A DNA stretch of 64,000 bases, from NCBI RefSeq assembly GCF_023502145.1, contig NZ_JAMFLI010000010.1, positions 40,512 through 104,511 of the forward strand. Reading direction: 5' to 3'. Position numbers and translations under genes: made by a program. The notes under the pieces are model-generated. The model saw only the letters and a program-made list of their open reading frames with translations. It searched no databases and was not told the DNA's origin. The first letter of the stretch is position 1. Each line of letters starts with the position of its first letter. This document shows, piece by piece, positions 16,155 to 24,825 of the stretch. The stretch comes from Craterilacuibacter sp. RT1T. GTDB taxonomy: Bacteria; Pseudomonadota; Gammaproteobacteria; Burkholderiales; Chromobacteriaceae.

Positions 16155-16817
16155 ATGATTAACAAGTTATCACGTCGCTTTCATGAGCTTGAACAACAAC
16201 TTGAGGCTATTGGAGCGACGCAGCACGTGACCAATAGTGAGATATTCGGCTCGACTAAAAAGGTAGATTTTGACTCTCTATCAGAGTGGCAGATTAAAAC
16301 GAAAAACTTGCTAGTTAAGTCTTGTGGAGCCGATTCAGAACATTACAAAGCGTTTATCAGGGCTGAAGTTCCACGCACGGTCGATTCTTCGCTTTCAATA
16401 TACAAAAGAGTCAGAGCAGTATTTCGTGCCGCCAAAGAAGATTTCGACGGTGGCTACCTATCTTCCATGAAGTCACTTGTACAAGCAGAGGTTTTTAATA
16501 GCGAACTTGAACAGGCCACAGAACTTCTATCAAAAGGATATAAACTAGCAGCCGCAGTTATTGCTGGCGTCGTTCTTGAAACAGGAATCAGGGAAATTTG
16601 TGACAGACACAACATCGCCCATGCCAAGCTTGACAAGATGAATTCAGATCTGGCCCAAAAAGGCGTGTACAGCAAGCTCCAACAAAAAAGAATAACTGCC
16701 TTGGCAGATATACGAAACAGCGCAGCACATGGCAAACCGGAAGAGTTCTCCGATGATGACGTTTTAGTAATGATTAGAGATGTTGAGTCGTTCTTGTCGA
16801 ATCACATTGAAGAATAG
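16155..16817 (+). CDS. HEPN/DUF4145-like protein
   Basis: A 220-aa soluble protein. The C-terminal half (about 120-220) reads as DUF4145-like: AAAVIAGVVLETGIREICD, KLDKMNSDLAQKGV, then ALADIRNSAAHGKP with R-N-S-A-A-H, another RX4H motif, followed by DVESFLSNHI. The N-terminal half is helical and unassigned. It sits 95 bp after another RX4H protein, and the two may act together as accessory defence cargo. The start ATG has only a weak ribosome-binding site. Confidence 0.65.
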   Translation: MINKLSRRFHELEQQLEAIGATQHVTNSEIFGSTKKVDFDSLSEWQIKTKNLLVKSCGADSEHYKAFIRAEVPRTVDSSLSIYKRVRAVFRAAKEDFDGGYLSSMKSLVQAEVFNSELEQATELLSKGYKLAAAVIAGVVLETGIREICDRHNIAHAKLDKMNSDLAQKGVYSKLQQKRITALADIRNSAAHGKPEEFSDDDVLVMIRDVESFLSNHIEE

Positions 16818-17197
16818 CTCAGCTCGAATTTTACCTAACAATTTGTAGAGAGAGCCGATTTATACACAGAGTATTGCAAATCACATCCACAGCGGCTCCG
16901 ACTGCCCCTCATGCCAAATACTCCTGAACGTCCGCATCTTCGAGTTGACGAGTGCCGCTATGGATCGGTATGAGTCACCCATGGCTGGATCGTACAGGCC
17001 GATGAAACTGACCAATCAGATGAAATTGGATTATATAGCCATCGATTCGGCGTCCATTCCCACTATTAGTGGACACCAAGTAAACCGCAAAAACACCCAC
17101 CAAAACACCATAAATATTGACTTTAAGAGCTTCCTTCAGGCAAATAAGAGTCAGAAATACTCATACTTAGCATTTTGGCATGAAAATGTAGCTCACT
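16818..17197. other. Intergenic region without a supported gene
   Basis: A small open frame (16945-17211, plus) overlaps the end of the minus-strand ParB-like gene, has no clear ribosome-binding site and matches nothing I know. The first part (TTCGAGTTGACGAGTGCCGC near 16939) could be a decayed coding remnant. Nothing else is visible. Confidence 0.4.
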
Positions 17198-18103
17198 TCA
17201 AAAGTCCCTGATACGCTGGTTCTCTTCCGTATCTTCGATCCACACTTCATCCCATTCACAGATGCGTACTTCAACTCGGGTTCGCAGTTCTTGACCATCC
17301 TCTTCCAGTGGTTCCCTCAGTGCCCTGTGCAGCGCCATTTCGGCCTGCTTGAGGAACCATTCAGGCTCGCCCTTCTCGGCATATTCGATGATCTGCTCCC
17401 GCCACTTTTTGAGCAGTGCATCTGCAACAGGGTGCTCCTGCTCGGGCAACTCAAAGTCCTCACCGCCTCGCAACAGCTTCTTGATTTCCTTACGCCACAA
17501 CCGATGATCACCATCCTTGCCGTAGTCCGACTGGGGTTCTCCCAACAGATTCCCCTCGCGGATCTGCTTCAGGACATCCCGCATCTTACTGACTTGGCTT
17601 TTACTGATTCTCAGCTCCAGTGCAGCCTCCCGCAGCGACAGACCATCAACAGCGCCTTCAGCAATACGCTCCCACGCACTCTGCACGGTCTCGCTCTTGG
17701 TCATGCCTAGCTTCGGCTCGGTGTTGTTCTGGTGAGCTATCAGCCTTGCCTTTTCGAGTCCGCCCTCGATGACCACAACAGGCACCTTGTAATCTGACCG
17801 CTTGGTGTGCCGTTTGTACGCCTCGTAGCGATGGAACCCATCAGTCAGAACGTAGGGCTTTAGCGGGTTCTGGTCATTGATGACAACCTGTAGCGGCTTC
17901 TTGAATCGGGTTGCCTTGTCGCTGGTCTTAAGCTCCTTCAGCAGTTCCTCGATGTGGCGCTCCTCGTCAGCAGGACGGGTGTTCTTCTCGTTCCACTTCA
18001 GCGCATCCGGGTTCCGGATCTGGTTGCTGATATGTGCGTCAATCTCGTCAATACGTACCGACTTGATGTTGTGCTTGCCGCTCTTCTTCACTTTGCTGCT
18101 CAT
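17198..18103 (-). CDS. ParB/sulfiredoxin-fold nuclease-like protein
   Basis: A 301-aa protein with a ParB-N/Srx fold in its first half: IDEIDAHI, KPLQVVIND, YVLTDGFHRYEAYKR and PVVVIEGGLEKARLIAHQNN. An HTH-like segment follows (LSLREAALELRISKSQVSKM), then a charged C-terminal region. It could bind element DNA, segregate it or act as a nuclease or regulator. It overlaps the serine recombinase gene by 4 bp and is translated after it, so the two probably work together. Confidence 0.82.
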   Translation of the reverse strand: MSSKVKKSGKHNIKSVRIDEIDAHISNQIRNPDALKWNEKNTRPADEERHIEELLKELKTSDKATRFKKPLQVVINDQNPLKPYVLTDGFHRYEAYKRHTKRSDYKVPVVVIEGGLEKARLIAHQNNTEPKLGMTKSETVQSAWERIAEGAVDGLSLREAALELRISKSQVSKMRDVLKQIREGNLLGEPQSDYGKDGDHRLWRKEIKKLLRGGEDFELPEQEHPVADALLKKWREQIIEYAEKGEPEWFLKQAEMALHRALREPLEEDGQELRTRVEVRICEWDEVWIEDTEENQRIRDF

Positions 18104-18684
18104 TTCGCTACCTTCTTTCCTGCTGCAATATCGCGAGTCCTGATGACCGTAGCCCGTGCAACGCCTAAGGCTTTAGCGGTCTTGCTCACGTTCCCTTCGT
18201 TGGCCTGTAGCGTGCTCAGAATGACCTCGAGGCTCACTTTGCGGGGTCTACCCATGTGCTTTCCTTCAGCCCGTGCTCGCGCCATTCCTGCGTCCCTACG
18301 CTCGGCAATGATCGCCTTTTCCATCTGGGCGAGTGCCGCAAGCATGGTCAGCATCATTTGGCCTTGTGGCGTGGTCAGATCGAAGTCCTCCCGCAAGCTG
18401 TGAACCTTGACGCCCTTGGCCTTGAGCGTTTCCACGGTAGCTAAGACGTCGATGGTGTTCCGTCCGAGCCGGTCGATGGCGCTCACGTAGAGGTGATCCC
18501 CCTCGCGGATGTATTCCAACATCGCTTTGAACTGTGGCCGCTCCTTCGCACCGGTCGCCCCGCTCACGGCCTCGTCTGCAAATTCCTTGTCGATGATGAC
18601 GCCACTCTTGGTCTCAATCTCCAACCGCTGATTGGCCGTGGTCTGGTCGTCGGTAGAGACCCGAAGGTATGTGATATTCGCCAT
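18100..18684 (-). CDS. Serine recombinase (resolvase/invertase family)
   Basis: A 194-aa small serine recombinase. The catalytic Ser10 lies in YLRVSTDDQ; the conserved YVSAIDRLGRNTIDVL and the long E helix (MLTMLAALAQMEKAIIAERRDAGM) are present, and a C-terminal HTH (GNVSKTAKALGVARATVIR) binds DNA. GGGGAGGGG provides a strong ribosome-binding site. It may resolve multimers or invert DNA of element 2. Its usual crossover sites were not found in the window. Confidence 0.9.
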   Translation of the reverse strand: MANITYLRVSTDDQTTANQRLEIETKSGVIIDKEFADEAVSGATGAKERPQFKAMLEYIREGDHLYVSAIDRLGRNTIDVLATVETLKAKGVKVHSLREDFDLTTPQGQMMLTMLAALAQMEKAIIAERRDAGMARARAEGKHMGRPRKVSLEVILSTLQANEGNVSKTAKALGVARATVIRTRDIAAGKKVAK

Positions 18685-19282
18685 TGTTCTACCCCTCCCC
18701 TGTTGGTGTGTAACAAAAGATGGTTTTAATTATCCAACAGTGAACACAAGTCGTCAAACTACTTTCGAACATAGCAAACTGGGGCACTTCAGAGGGTGTG
18801 CAAAAGGAAATCCTTTCCAACAGTAGACCATGCCCAAACCATGACCTCGCTACGGGTGTGGCATGGGATTGCGGTTAAAGGATCAGGTGGGGGGGGGTGC
18901 CTGTTAGGCCGGTACGGGGGGCAATGGCTAGTGCTTCCTACATTAATAAGGCTTCATAAATTTTTACCATATTTCAAGGACACCCAGCCCCTCCCCCCTC
19001 ATCTGTTACTTATTATACTTTTTTATATATTATTATCGTCGAATAAAGCCTCGTAACCGCTCCCTCCTGCGCTCTGCTGCATTCAGACTAAGTTGGGCAC
19101 CCGAAACCATCAGAAGCTCGCAACGGGCGATTCTGTGGCCGTAGCAGTGCAAGCATTCACACCACTTCAACTTACGGTACAATCCTTCCTTTAACATACC
19201 AACCATGCCACCCAAACTGTTACACCGGCCATTGTGAGCACCCCAGTAACCGACTGATTTCAAAGGGAATGCGAGTTTACCC
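18685..19282. other. Gene-poor right end of element 2
   Basis: No supported gene. The region has a G tract at 18889-18897 and a T/A-rich stretch around 19015-19035. Minus-strand frames entering from the right flank run through the att repeat and are unlikely to be genes. Confidence 0.45.
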
Positions 19283-19380
19283 TTCGACTCCCGCCGGGGG
19301 CACCAACAAGCAGTTCCGCAAGGTTCCAAGAAGTTCACCCAACCCGCACAACGCAAGGCTTGCGGGTTTTTTGTTGGCCG
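19283..19380 (+). repeat. attR: right direct repeat of the island
   Basis: This is a copy of 1231-1330, starting TTCGACTCCCGCCGGGGGCACCA without a tRNA body and continuing through the terminator. The sequence after it should be the original chromosomal flank. Before integration the order would have been ispB, tRNA-Arg, cspA-like gene. Confidence 0.87.
19341..19373 (+). terminator. Duplicated tRNA-type terminator in attR
   Basis: AACCCGCA and TGCGGGTT pair and are followed by TTTTTTGTTG, copying 1289-1322. It would insulate the cold shock gene from transcription out of the island. Confidence 0.65.
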
Positions 19381-19539
19381 ATCGCCCCGCCCCATCCCAA
19401 GCAATAGCCCTGCCAGCCCTAAGCCCATAGCCCGCACGCAAAGCCCCATGCGCCAAGCCAAACAAGCACTTAGCAGCGCATGACGGAGGCCGGCGCAAAA
19501 CCGGCCACAGTTTGGCTGAAATTATTTTCACAAAACCAT

Positions 19540-19568
19540 TTGACCGGCCGGGACAAGGTGCGTATAAA
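19540..19568 (+). promoter_or_regulatory. Sigma-70 promoter of the cold shock gene
   Basis: TTGACC (19540-19545) and TATAAA (19563-19568) are separated by exactly 17 bases. Transcription would start near 19575, giving a 5' leader of about 140 nt before the ATG, as in cspA-type genes whose long leaders are temperature-responsive. Confidence 0.7.
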
Positions 19569-19716
19569 GGTCTCCGCAAGATCTTCAAGTAGTAGATTCA
19601 AGTATCAGAGTTGTTCCTCTTTATTGCGGTACTCCATTGTTCCACTCGGTCTTCCTTGATTATTGCGCATTCGGGCTTAGGCCCATTTCTACAGATTTGT
19701 TTTAAAGGAATTCCTC

Positions 19717-19920
19717 ATGGAAACCGGTACCGTTAAGTGGTTCAACGACGCAAAAGGCTTCGGCTTCATCACTCCTGATGCAGGCGGCAACGACCTGTTT
19801 GCACACTTCTCCGAAATCCGCGCTGACGGCTTCAAGTCGCTGGCCGAAGGTCAGAAGGTTAGCTACGTATCCGGCATGGGCCAAAAAGGCCCACAGGCAA
19901 CCAACATCCAGCCACTGTAA
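19717..19920 (+). CDS. cspA: Cold shock protein (CspA family)
   Basis: A 67-aa single OB-fold nucleic acid chaperone with RNP1 KGFGFITP and RNP2 DLFAHFSEI, of normal length. AAAGGAATTCCTC precedes the ATG. A strong promoter at 19540 and a long leader suggest post-transcriptional control, and an intrinsic terminator follows 24 bp after the stop. The exact paralogue cannot be set from sequence alone. Confidence 0.93.
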   Translation: METGTVKWFNDAKGFGFITPDAGGNDLFAHFSEIRADGFKSLAEGQKVSYVSGMGQKGPQATNIQPL

Positions 19921-19943
19921 TTCGGCCCGGATTTGTTGTCTAA

Positions 19944-19970
19944 AAAAAGCCCCGCATTGCGGGGCTTTTT
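19944..19970 (+). terminator. Intrinsic terminator after cspA
   Basis: GCCCCGC-ATT-GCGGGGC flanked by A and T runs forms a perfect hairpin with a U tract, usable in both directions. Confidence 0.85.
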
Positions 19971-20085
19971 GTATGGCCAAGGCGCATGAACATGCGCATA
20001 AAAAAGCTAAAGACATTCCCTTCCTCACAAGAAAATCCAAAACAGCTAGGCTATAGATAGAAACTCGTAAACATGAGTTTCTGCC

Positions 20086-20865
20086 ATGCCTCTCCAACAT
20101 TTCCCCGCCTGGCTTCACCCGCTGGCCCTGTTCACCCTGACTCTGGGTCTCGCCTGTTTTACCTATATCCTGCTTGATCAGCGCCACCGCCCTGCCCCCA
20201 TGATGGCCATCATGCGCTGGGTCTGGCCAATCAATGCACTGTGGGCCGGACCACTCGCCATCTGGGCCTACCGCCATATCGGCAATGGCGGCAAACCCCG
20301 CATCACATCGGCCCATCCCATGAAAATGGACATGTCCGCAGGCGGACACGAGATGAAGATGGATATGGGTGCCATGAAGATGGACTCTATGAAGATGGAA
20401 CACATGGACATGGGCCCTAAAAAGCCATTCTGGCAGAGCATTACCGCCGGCACCCTGCATTGCGGCGCAGGCTGTTCCCTGGCCGACCTGATCGGCCCCT
20501 GGCTGTTTCTCTTCATGCCTTTTTTGCTATGGGGCAGCCCCGTGTTCGGCGAATGGGCGCTGGACTATCTGCTGGCGCTGGCTATCGGCGTCACCTTTCA
20601 GCACGGCGGCCTGATCGGCATGGTGCCGCAACAAGGCGCCGCCCTATGGTGGCGCGCACTCAAGGTCGACTTCTTGTCGCTCAGCGCATGGCAAGTCGGC
20701 ATGTATGGCTGGATGGCCTTCGCCATTTTCTGGCTGATCGGCCCGATGCATCCCTCTGAACCCATCTTCTGGCTGATGATGCAGATCGCCATGGCTTGCG
20801 GCTTTATCACCGCCTATCCGATGAACTGGTTTCTGGTTCGCGCCGGCATCAAGACTGCCATGTAA
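20086..20865 (+). CDS. DUF4396 membrane protein with Met/His-rich loop
   Basis: A 259-aa integral membrane protein with about six or seven transmembrane segments. Between the second and third (about residues 75-110) lies a loop with repeated MKMD, GHEMKMD and MKMEHMDMG motifs. The core motif TLHCGAGCSLADLIGP (near 125-140) and FQHGGLIGM are typical of DUF4396. Met/His-rich stretches and paired Cys suggest copper or another soft metal as ligand; transport or handling of it is an inference. It stands alone between a terminator and the next gene. Confidence 0.82.
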   Translation: MPLQHFPAWLHPLALFTLTLGLACFTYILLDQRHRPAPMMAIMRWVWPINALWAGPLAIWAYRHIGNGGKPRITSAHPMKMDMSAGGHEMKMDMGAMKMDSMKMEHMDMGPKKPFWQSITAGTLHCGAGCSLADLIGPWLFLFMPFLLWGSPVFGEWALDYLLALAIGVTFQHGGLIGMVPQQGAALWWRALKVDFLSLSAWQVGMYGWMAFAIFWLIGPMHPSEPIFWLMMQIAMACGFITAYPMNWFLVRAGIKTAM

Positions 20866-20921
20866 GCGCCGTGCTGCGCCGGAAACAAGCCGTACCCGGC
20901 GCAGCGACTTGCTTTAAAATA

Positions 20922-21767
20922 ATGGGCCACACACCCGAATTGCCCGGCATGAGTCCCATTTCCTTTCCGCACGCACCCGCCCCGTTTTTCTCCACGCTGG
21001 ACTGCCTGCATGCACTCACGGCTGCGCTACCGGCCTGGCCCACGCAGCAAGACTACGACCAACTGCTGGCCAGTGCGCGCCATAGCGGCATCACGCTGCC
21101 TCCGACACTGCGTTTCGCCTGCGACCTTGAGCCTGAGGCCTATTACGAGATGCATATCGGCAGCACCGGCGAAGTCCCGACCCGCAGCGAAAACTGGCAT
21201 GACTGGTTTAATGCCTTGTGCTGGCTGATCTGGCCACAGAGCAAAAGTGCACTGAATGCGCGCCATGTGCGTGCGATCGAGCGTGGCGAGGTCAAGCGCG
21301 GGCCACTCAGGGATGCGGCGACCTTGCTGGATGAGTGCGGCGTGATTGTCGCCAGCTGCCGCCCCGATCTGCTCGCGGCGCTGGATGATATGGACTGGCA
21401 GACGCTGTTTATCGATAACCGCGCCGCCTGGGGGCGGGAAATCGTCCCGCTGGTACTGGGCCATGCCGTATTCGAGCAGGCGCTATCACCCCATCCGGGC
21501 TGGTGCGCCAAGGCGCTGCTGGTCGAGGTTGATGCAGACTTTTTTAGCCTGCCTCAAAGCGCACAACTGGCGGCACTGGACAGCCGGCTTGCCAGCGCGC
21601 TCAACAAGGACGACTGGCTGCATAGCCCGCGCCAGATGCCGCCCCTGCCGCTACTGGGCATTCCCAACTGGTGGGCCGCCAATCGCGACCCGGCTTTTTA
21701 TCAGGATACCGATTACTTTCGTGCCACGCGCAGGGCAAAGTCGGCCAGCGTGGTGCTTTCCAGCTGA
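20922..21767 (+). CDS. DUF3025 family protein
   Basis: A cytosolic protein of about 281 aa with family hallmarks PTRSENWHDWFNALCWLIWPQ and PLVLGHAVFEQAL, and HPGWCAKALLVEVD in the C-terminal half. The function of the family is unknown. Start choice is uncertain: ATG 20922 and ATG 20949 are both plausible and neither has a good ribosome-binding site; a longer frame from 20796 overlaps the previous gene. Its last 55 bp overlap the convergent yihY gene. Confidence 0.82.
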   Translation: MGHTPELPGMSPISFPHAPAPFFSTLDCLHALTAALPAWPTQQDYDQLLASARHSGITLPPTLRFACDLEPEAYYEMHIGSTGEVPTRSENWHDWFNALCWLIWPQSKSALNARHVRAIERGEVKRGPLRDAATLLDECGVIVASCRPDLLAALDDMDWQTLFIDNRAAWGREIVPLVLGHAVFEQALSPHPGWCAKALLVEVDADFFSLPQSAQLAALDSRLASALNKDDWLHSPRQMPPLPLLGIPNWWAANRDPAFYQDTDYFRATRRAKSASVVLSS

Positions 21768-22918
21768 TCGACAAAGGGCTGAAATACGCGCTCGACCTCC
21801 TCGGCCAGCGCGTCATCCTCGACATCACCGCGATACACAAACAGCTGGAATAGCTCGGCCAGATTAATGGTCGAGAGCTTGCGCCCCAGCACCCAGTCGC
21901 CGGACTGGGTGGCCAGCACCATGCCTACGCTTGACAGGCGCTCCAGCACCCGCCCCAACTCGTCGTAGCCGACCGCGACTTCGCTGCGCAATGCCTGCGG
22001 GCTGACCGGCTTACCGTGCTCTTGTGCCGCATCCAGCAAAACCATCACCTCCAGCGCATCCAGAAAGCGCCGGCGCGGCTCATTGCGCCGCCGCCATGCC
22101 TGATCCTGCCAGTAAGACAGCGAAGCCGTAAAGCTGGCCCCGACCAGCAGTACCATCCACAACAGATACAGCCACAGCAGGAAGATAGGAATACTGGCAA
22201 ACGCACCATAGATCGTCTGATAGGACCCCATCTCGCCGATATAAAAACCGAACAAGGCGCGCACCGCCTCCAGCAAAATGGCGGTCAGCATGCCACCCAG
22301 CGCGGCATGCTTTAAGGGTACAAAGCGGTTGGGCACGATACGCAGCAACAAGGTCAACACCAGCGTCGTCAGCAAGATGGAGCCGGCCACCTGGATGGAC
22401 TGGTCCAGCAGCGGCGACACCTGTTCAAAGCGGGTGACCTTGAAAAGCCAGCGCCAGGCCAGCAAGCCGCCGCCCAGCAAGATAGGCCCCAGCGACAACA
22501 CCATCCAGTAGATCATGGTCTGCTGCAGCAAGGGGCGCGGTTTGTTCACGCTCCAGATCGCATTAAAGGTGCGCTCCACCGTCGCCATCAGCATGACGGA
22601 AGTTGCCCCGAGAAAGATCACGCCGAACAGCGTCAGCCCGGCCGCGTTCTCGGTAAACTGGCGCATATACACGGTAATCACCTTGCCGGCGAATTCCGGC
22701 ACCAAGGTGGTCAGCAGCATGATTTTGAAGCGGGTGCTGTATTCGGAAAATGCCGGAAAAGCGGAAAAGACCGTCAGTGCAATAGTCAGCAAAGGCACCA
22801 GCGCCAGCAGCGTGGTAAAGGTCAGGCTGCCGGCCACTTGCGGCAGGCGCAACCGCGCCATGCGCAGCAGGGAAAAACGGGCAAAGCCCAGCAAGGCTTC
22901 AGGACGTGGGAAAGTCAT
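21713..22918 (-). CDS. yihY: YihY/virulence factor BrkB family membrane protein
   Basis: A 401-aa inner-membrane protein (long annotated as RNase BN, though its function is not established). Six transmembrane helices span about residues 30-270 with FTTLLALVPLLTIALTVFSAFP near the start and GAFASIPIFLLWLYLLWMV later. The C-terminal 130 residues form a soluble winged-helix-like domain, as in many beta-proteobacterial members. I prefer ATG 22918 (MTFPRPEALL); an in-frame upstream start near 22954 would overlap the wrbA leader. Divergent from wrbA. Confidence 0.85.
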   Translation of the reverse strand: MTFPRPEALLGFARFSLLRMARLRLPQVAGSLTFTTLLALVPLLTIALTVFSAFPAFSEYSTRFKIMLLTTLVPEFAGKVITVYMRQFTENAAGLTLFGVIFLGATSVMLMATVERTFNAIWSVNKPRPLLQQTMIYWMVLSLGPILLGGGLLAWRWLFKVTRFEQVSPLLDQSIQVAGSILLTTLVLTLLLRIVPNRFVPLKHAALGGMLTAILLEAVRALFGFYIGEMGSYQTIYGAFASIPIFLLWLYLLWMVLLVGASFTASLSYWQDQAWRRRNEPRRRFLDALEVMVLLDAAQEHGKPVSPQALRSEVAVGYDELGRVLERLSSVGMVLATQSGDWVLGRKLSTINLAELFQLFVYRGDVEDDALAEEVERVFQPFVDQLESTTLADFALRVARK

Positions 22919-22933
22919 GGGTTCCAAGTGTAA

Positions 22934-23566
<633 letters not shown>

Positions 23567-23584
23567 ATAGAAGAGGAAGCGGCA

Positions 23585-24463
23585 ATGGCATCCCCGGTCA
23601 TCTGTGCACTCGAAGCCCAGGCACTACTGGGCGAATGCCCGCTGTGGTCAGCGCGCGAACAGCGACTGTACTGGGTCGACATTCTGGCACCGGCGCTTTA
23701 CCGCTTCGATCCGGCCAGTGGTGAAAATCGCAGCTATCCGATGCCGGCACATATCGGCTGCTTCGGACTCAGGCAAGGCGGCGGCTTTATTGTCGCACTC
23801 AGAAACGGCATCTTCCTGACCGATGCCCAAGGCAAGATCGAACAAAAACTGGGCGACAATCCGACCGACCCGGCTCTCAGTCGCTTCAATGATGGCCGGG
23901 TCGACCGCTACGGCAACTTCTGGGCCGGCACGCTATGGGAGCCGCGCGACCATAAGGGCGGCAAACTGGTGCGTATCAAGCCAGATGGAGAATATGCCGT
24001 GATGGCCGATGATGTCATGACGTCCAATGGTCTGGCCTTCAGCCCGGATGGACGCTGGCTGTTTCACGCCGACACGCCCAACTATGTCCTGTACCGCTAC
24101 TTGCTGGATGCTGCGGGCAATCCGGGTAAACGGGAAGTGCTGCGCCAATTCGAGCGCGGCAGCGGTGGCCGGCCGGACGGCGCGGCTTTTGACAGCGAAG
24201 GCTATTACTGGTGCGCCATGTTCGATGGCGGGCGTGTGCTGCGCCTCGACCCGGACAGTGGCGAAACGGTAGACGAAATCCGCCTGCCACTACGCTGGCC
24301 CACCATGCTGGCGTTCGGTGGTGCCGACCTCAAGACACTCTACATCACTTCCAGCCGCGAAAAGCGCAGCGCAGCCGAACTCGTAGCCTATCCGCAGTCC
24401 GGTAACCTGCTATCCGTCCGCGTCGAGGTCGCCGGCTGCATCGAACCGCTGTTTGCCGGCTAA
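23585..24463 (+). CDS. SMP-30/gluconolactonase family protein
   Basis: A 292-aa six-bladed beta-propeller lactonase. The metal-site residues are seen in GECPLW (Glu), SRFNDGRVDRYGNFWAGT, TSNGLAFSPDG and GRPDGAAFDSEGYYWCAMF. It likely hydrolyses sugar lactones; the substrate is unknown. GAGGAAGCGGCA gives a good ribosome-binding site. A 361-bp gap with the sigma-54 promoter of the hpd cluster follows. Confidence 0.88.
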   Translation: MASPVICALEAQALLGECPLWSAREQRLYWVDILAPALYRFDPASGENRSYPMPAHIGCFGLRQGGGFIVALRNGIFLTDAQGKIEQKLGDNPTDPALSRFNDGRVDRYGNFWAGTLWEPRDHKGGKLVRIKPDGEYAVMADDVMTSNGLAFSPDGRWLFHADTPNYVLYRYLLDAAGNPGKREVLRQFERGSGGRPDGAAFDSEGYYWCAMFDGGRVLRLDPDSGETVDEIRLPLRWPTMLAFGGADLKTLYITSSREKRSAAELVAYPQSGNLLSVRVEVAGCIEPLFAG

Positions 24464-24657
24464 AGCGGCTTTGCTAATGGCAATGGACGTCCCCTTCCAT
24501 TAACAAAGTCTGGCCGCACCATCCGCCGCCGGTCTCTTGCATACCTGAATCGCCATTTTCTAGCGCCGACAACTGCTCGTCGACTGTCACCCCTGTAACG
24601 CCCTTGATACCAGGCCGCAACGGCCGCGATGCAAGGCCGCGCGGGTGTCGACCCTGC

Positions 24658-24710
24658 CTGCAGGGGTGTCACGGCCTACGGTGGCGGTGACAGGCGGTGA
24701 CACCCTGCAG
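24658..24710 (+). promoter_or_regulatory. Candidate enhancer (UAS) of the sigma-54 activator
   Basis: CTGCAGGGGTGTCAC (24658-24672) and GTGACACCCTGCAG (24697-24710) form a near-perfect inverted repeat around a 24-base centre containing another GGTGACAG. The motif lies about 50-100 bp upstream of the -24 box, the usual place for activator binding, and TGTCACCCC occurs again near 24586. The bound protein is presumably the PAS/Fis regulator at 30181. The rest of the 24464-24825 gap shows no gene. Confidence 0.6.
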
Positions 24711-24757
24711 CGCGGCCCGTCCCGCTGCAGGCCGCATCCTGCCGTACATCCCGAAAT

Positions 24758-24773
24758 TGGCACAGCGATTGCT
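24758..24773 (+). promoter_or_regulatory. Sigma-54 (-24/-12) promoter of hpdB
   Basis: TGGCAC-N5-TTGCT matches the sigma-54 consensus TGGCAC-N5-TTGCW exactly. It lies 52 bp before the hpdB ATG, with GGAGG 8 bp before that start. A cognate AAA+ activator is encoded at the other end of the cluster. Confidence 0.88.
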
Positions 24774-24825
24774 ATCTATTTTGCAAGCTTCAGCAATCCC
24801 ACTTTTCCAACTTTGGAGGTAAGTC

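Noticed and set aside
16945..17211. 88-aa plus-strand frame
   Set aside because: No ribosome-binding site, no recognisable domain and an overlap with the ParB-like gene; left as intergenic.
19033..19461. 142-aa minus-strand frame across attR
   Set aside because: Crosses the tRNA-derived repeat and terminator; not a plausible gene.
24658..24710. Relation of the hpd upstream GTGAC repeats to the island iterons
   Set aside because: Shared core GGTGACA only; flanking sequence differs and there is no mobile gene here, so a regulator site is the simpler reading.
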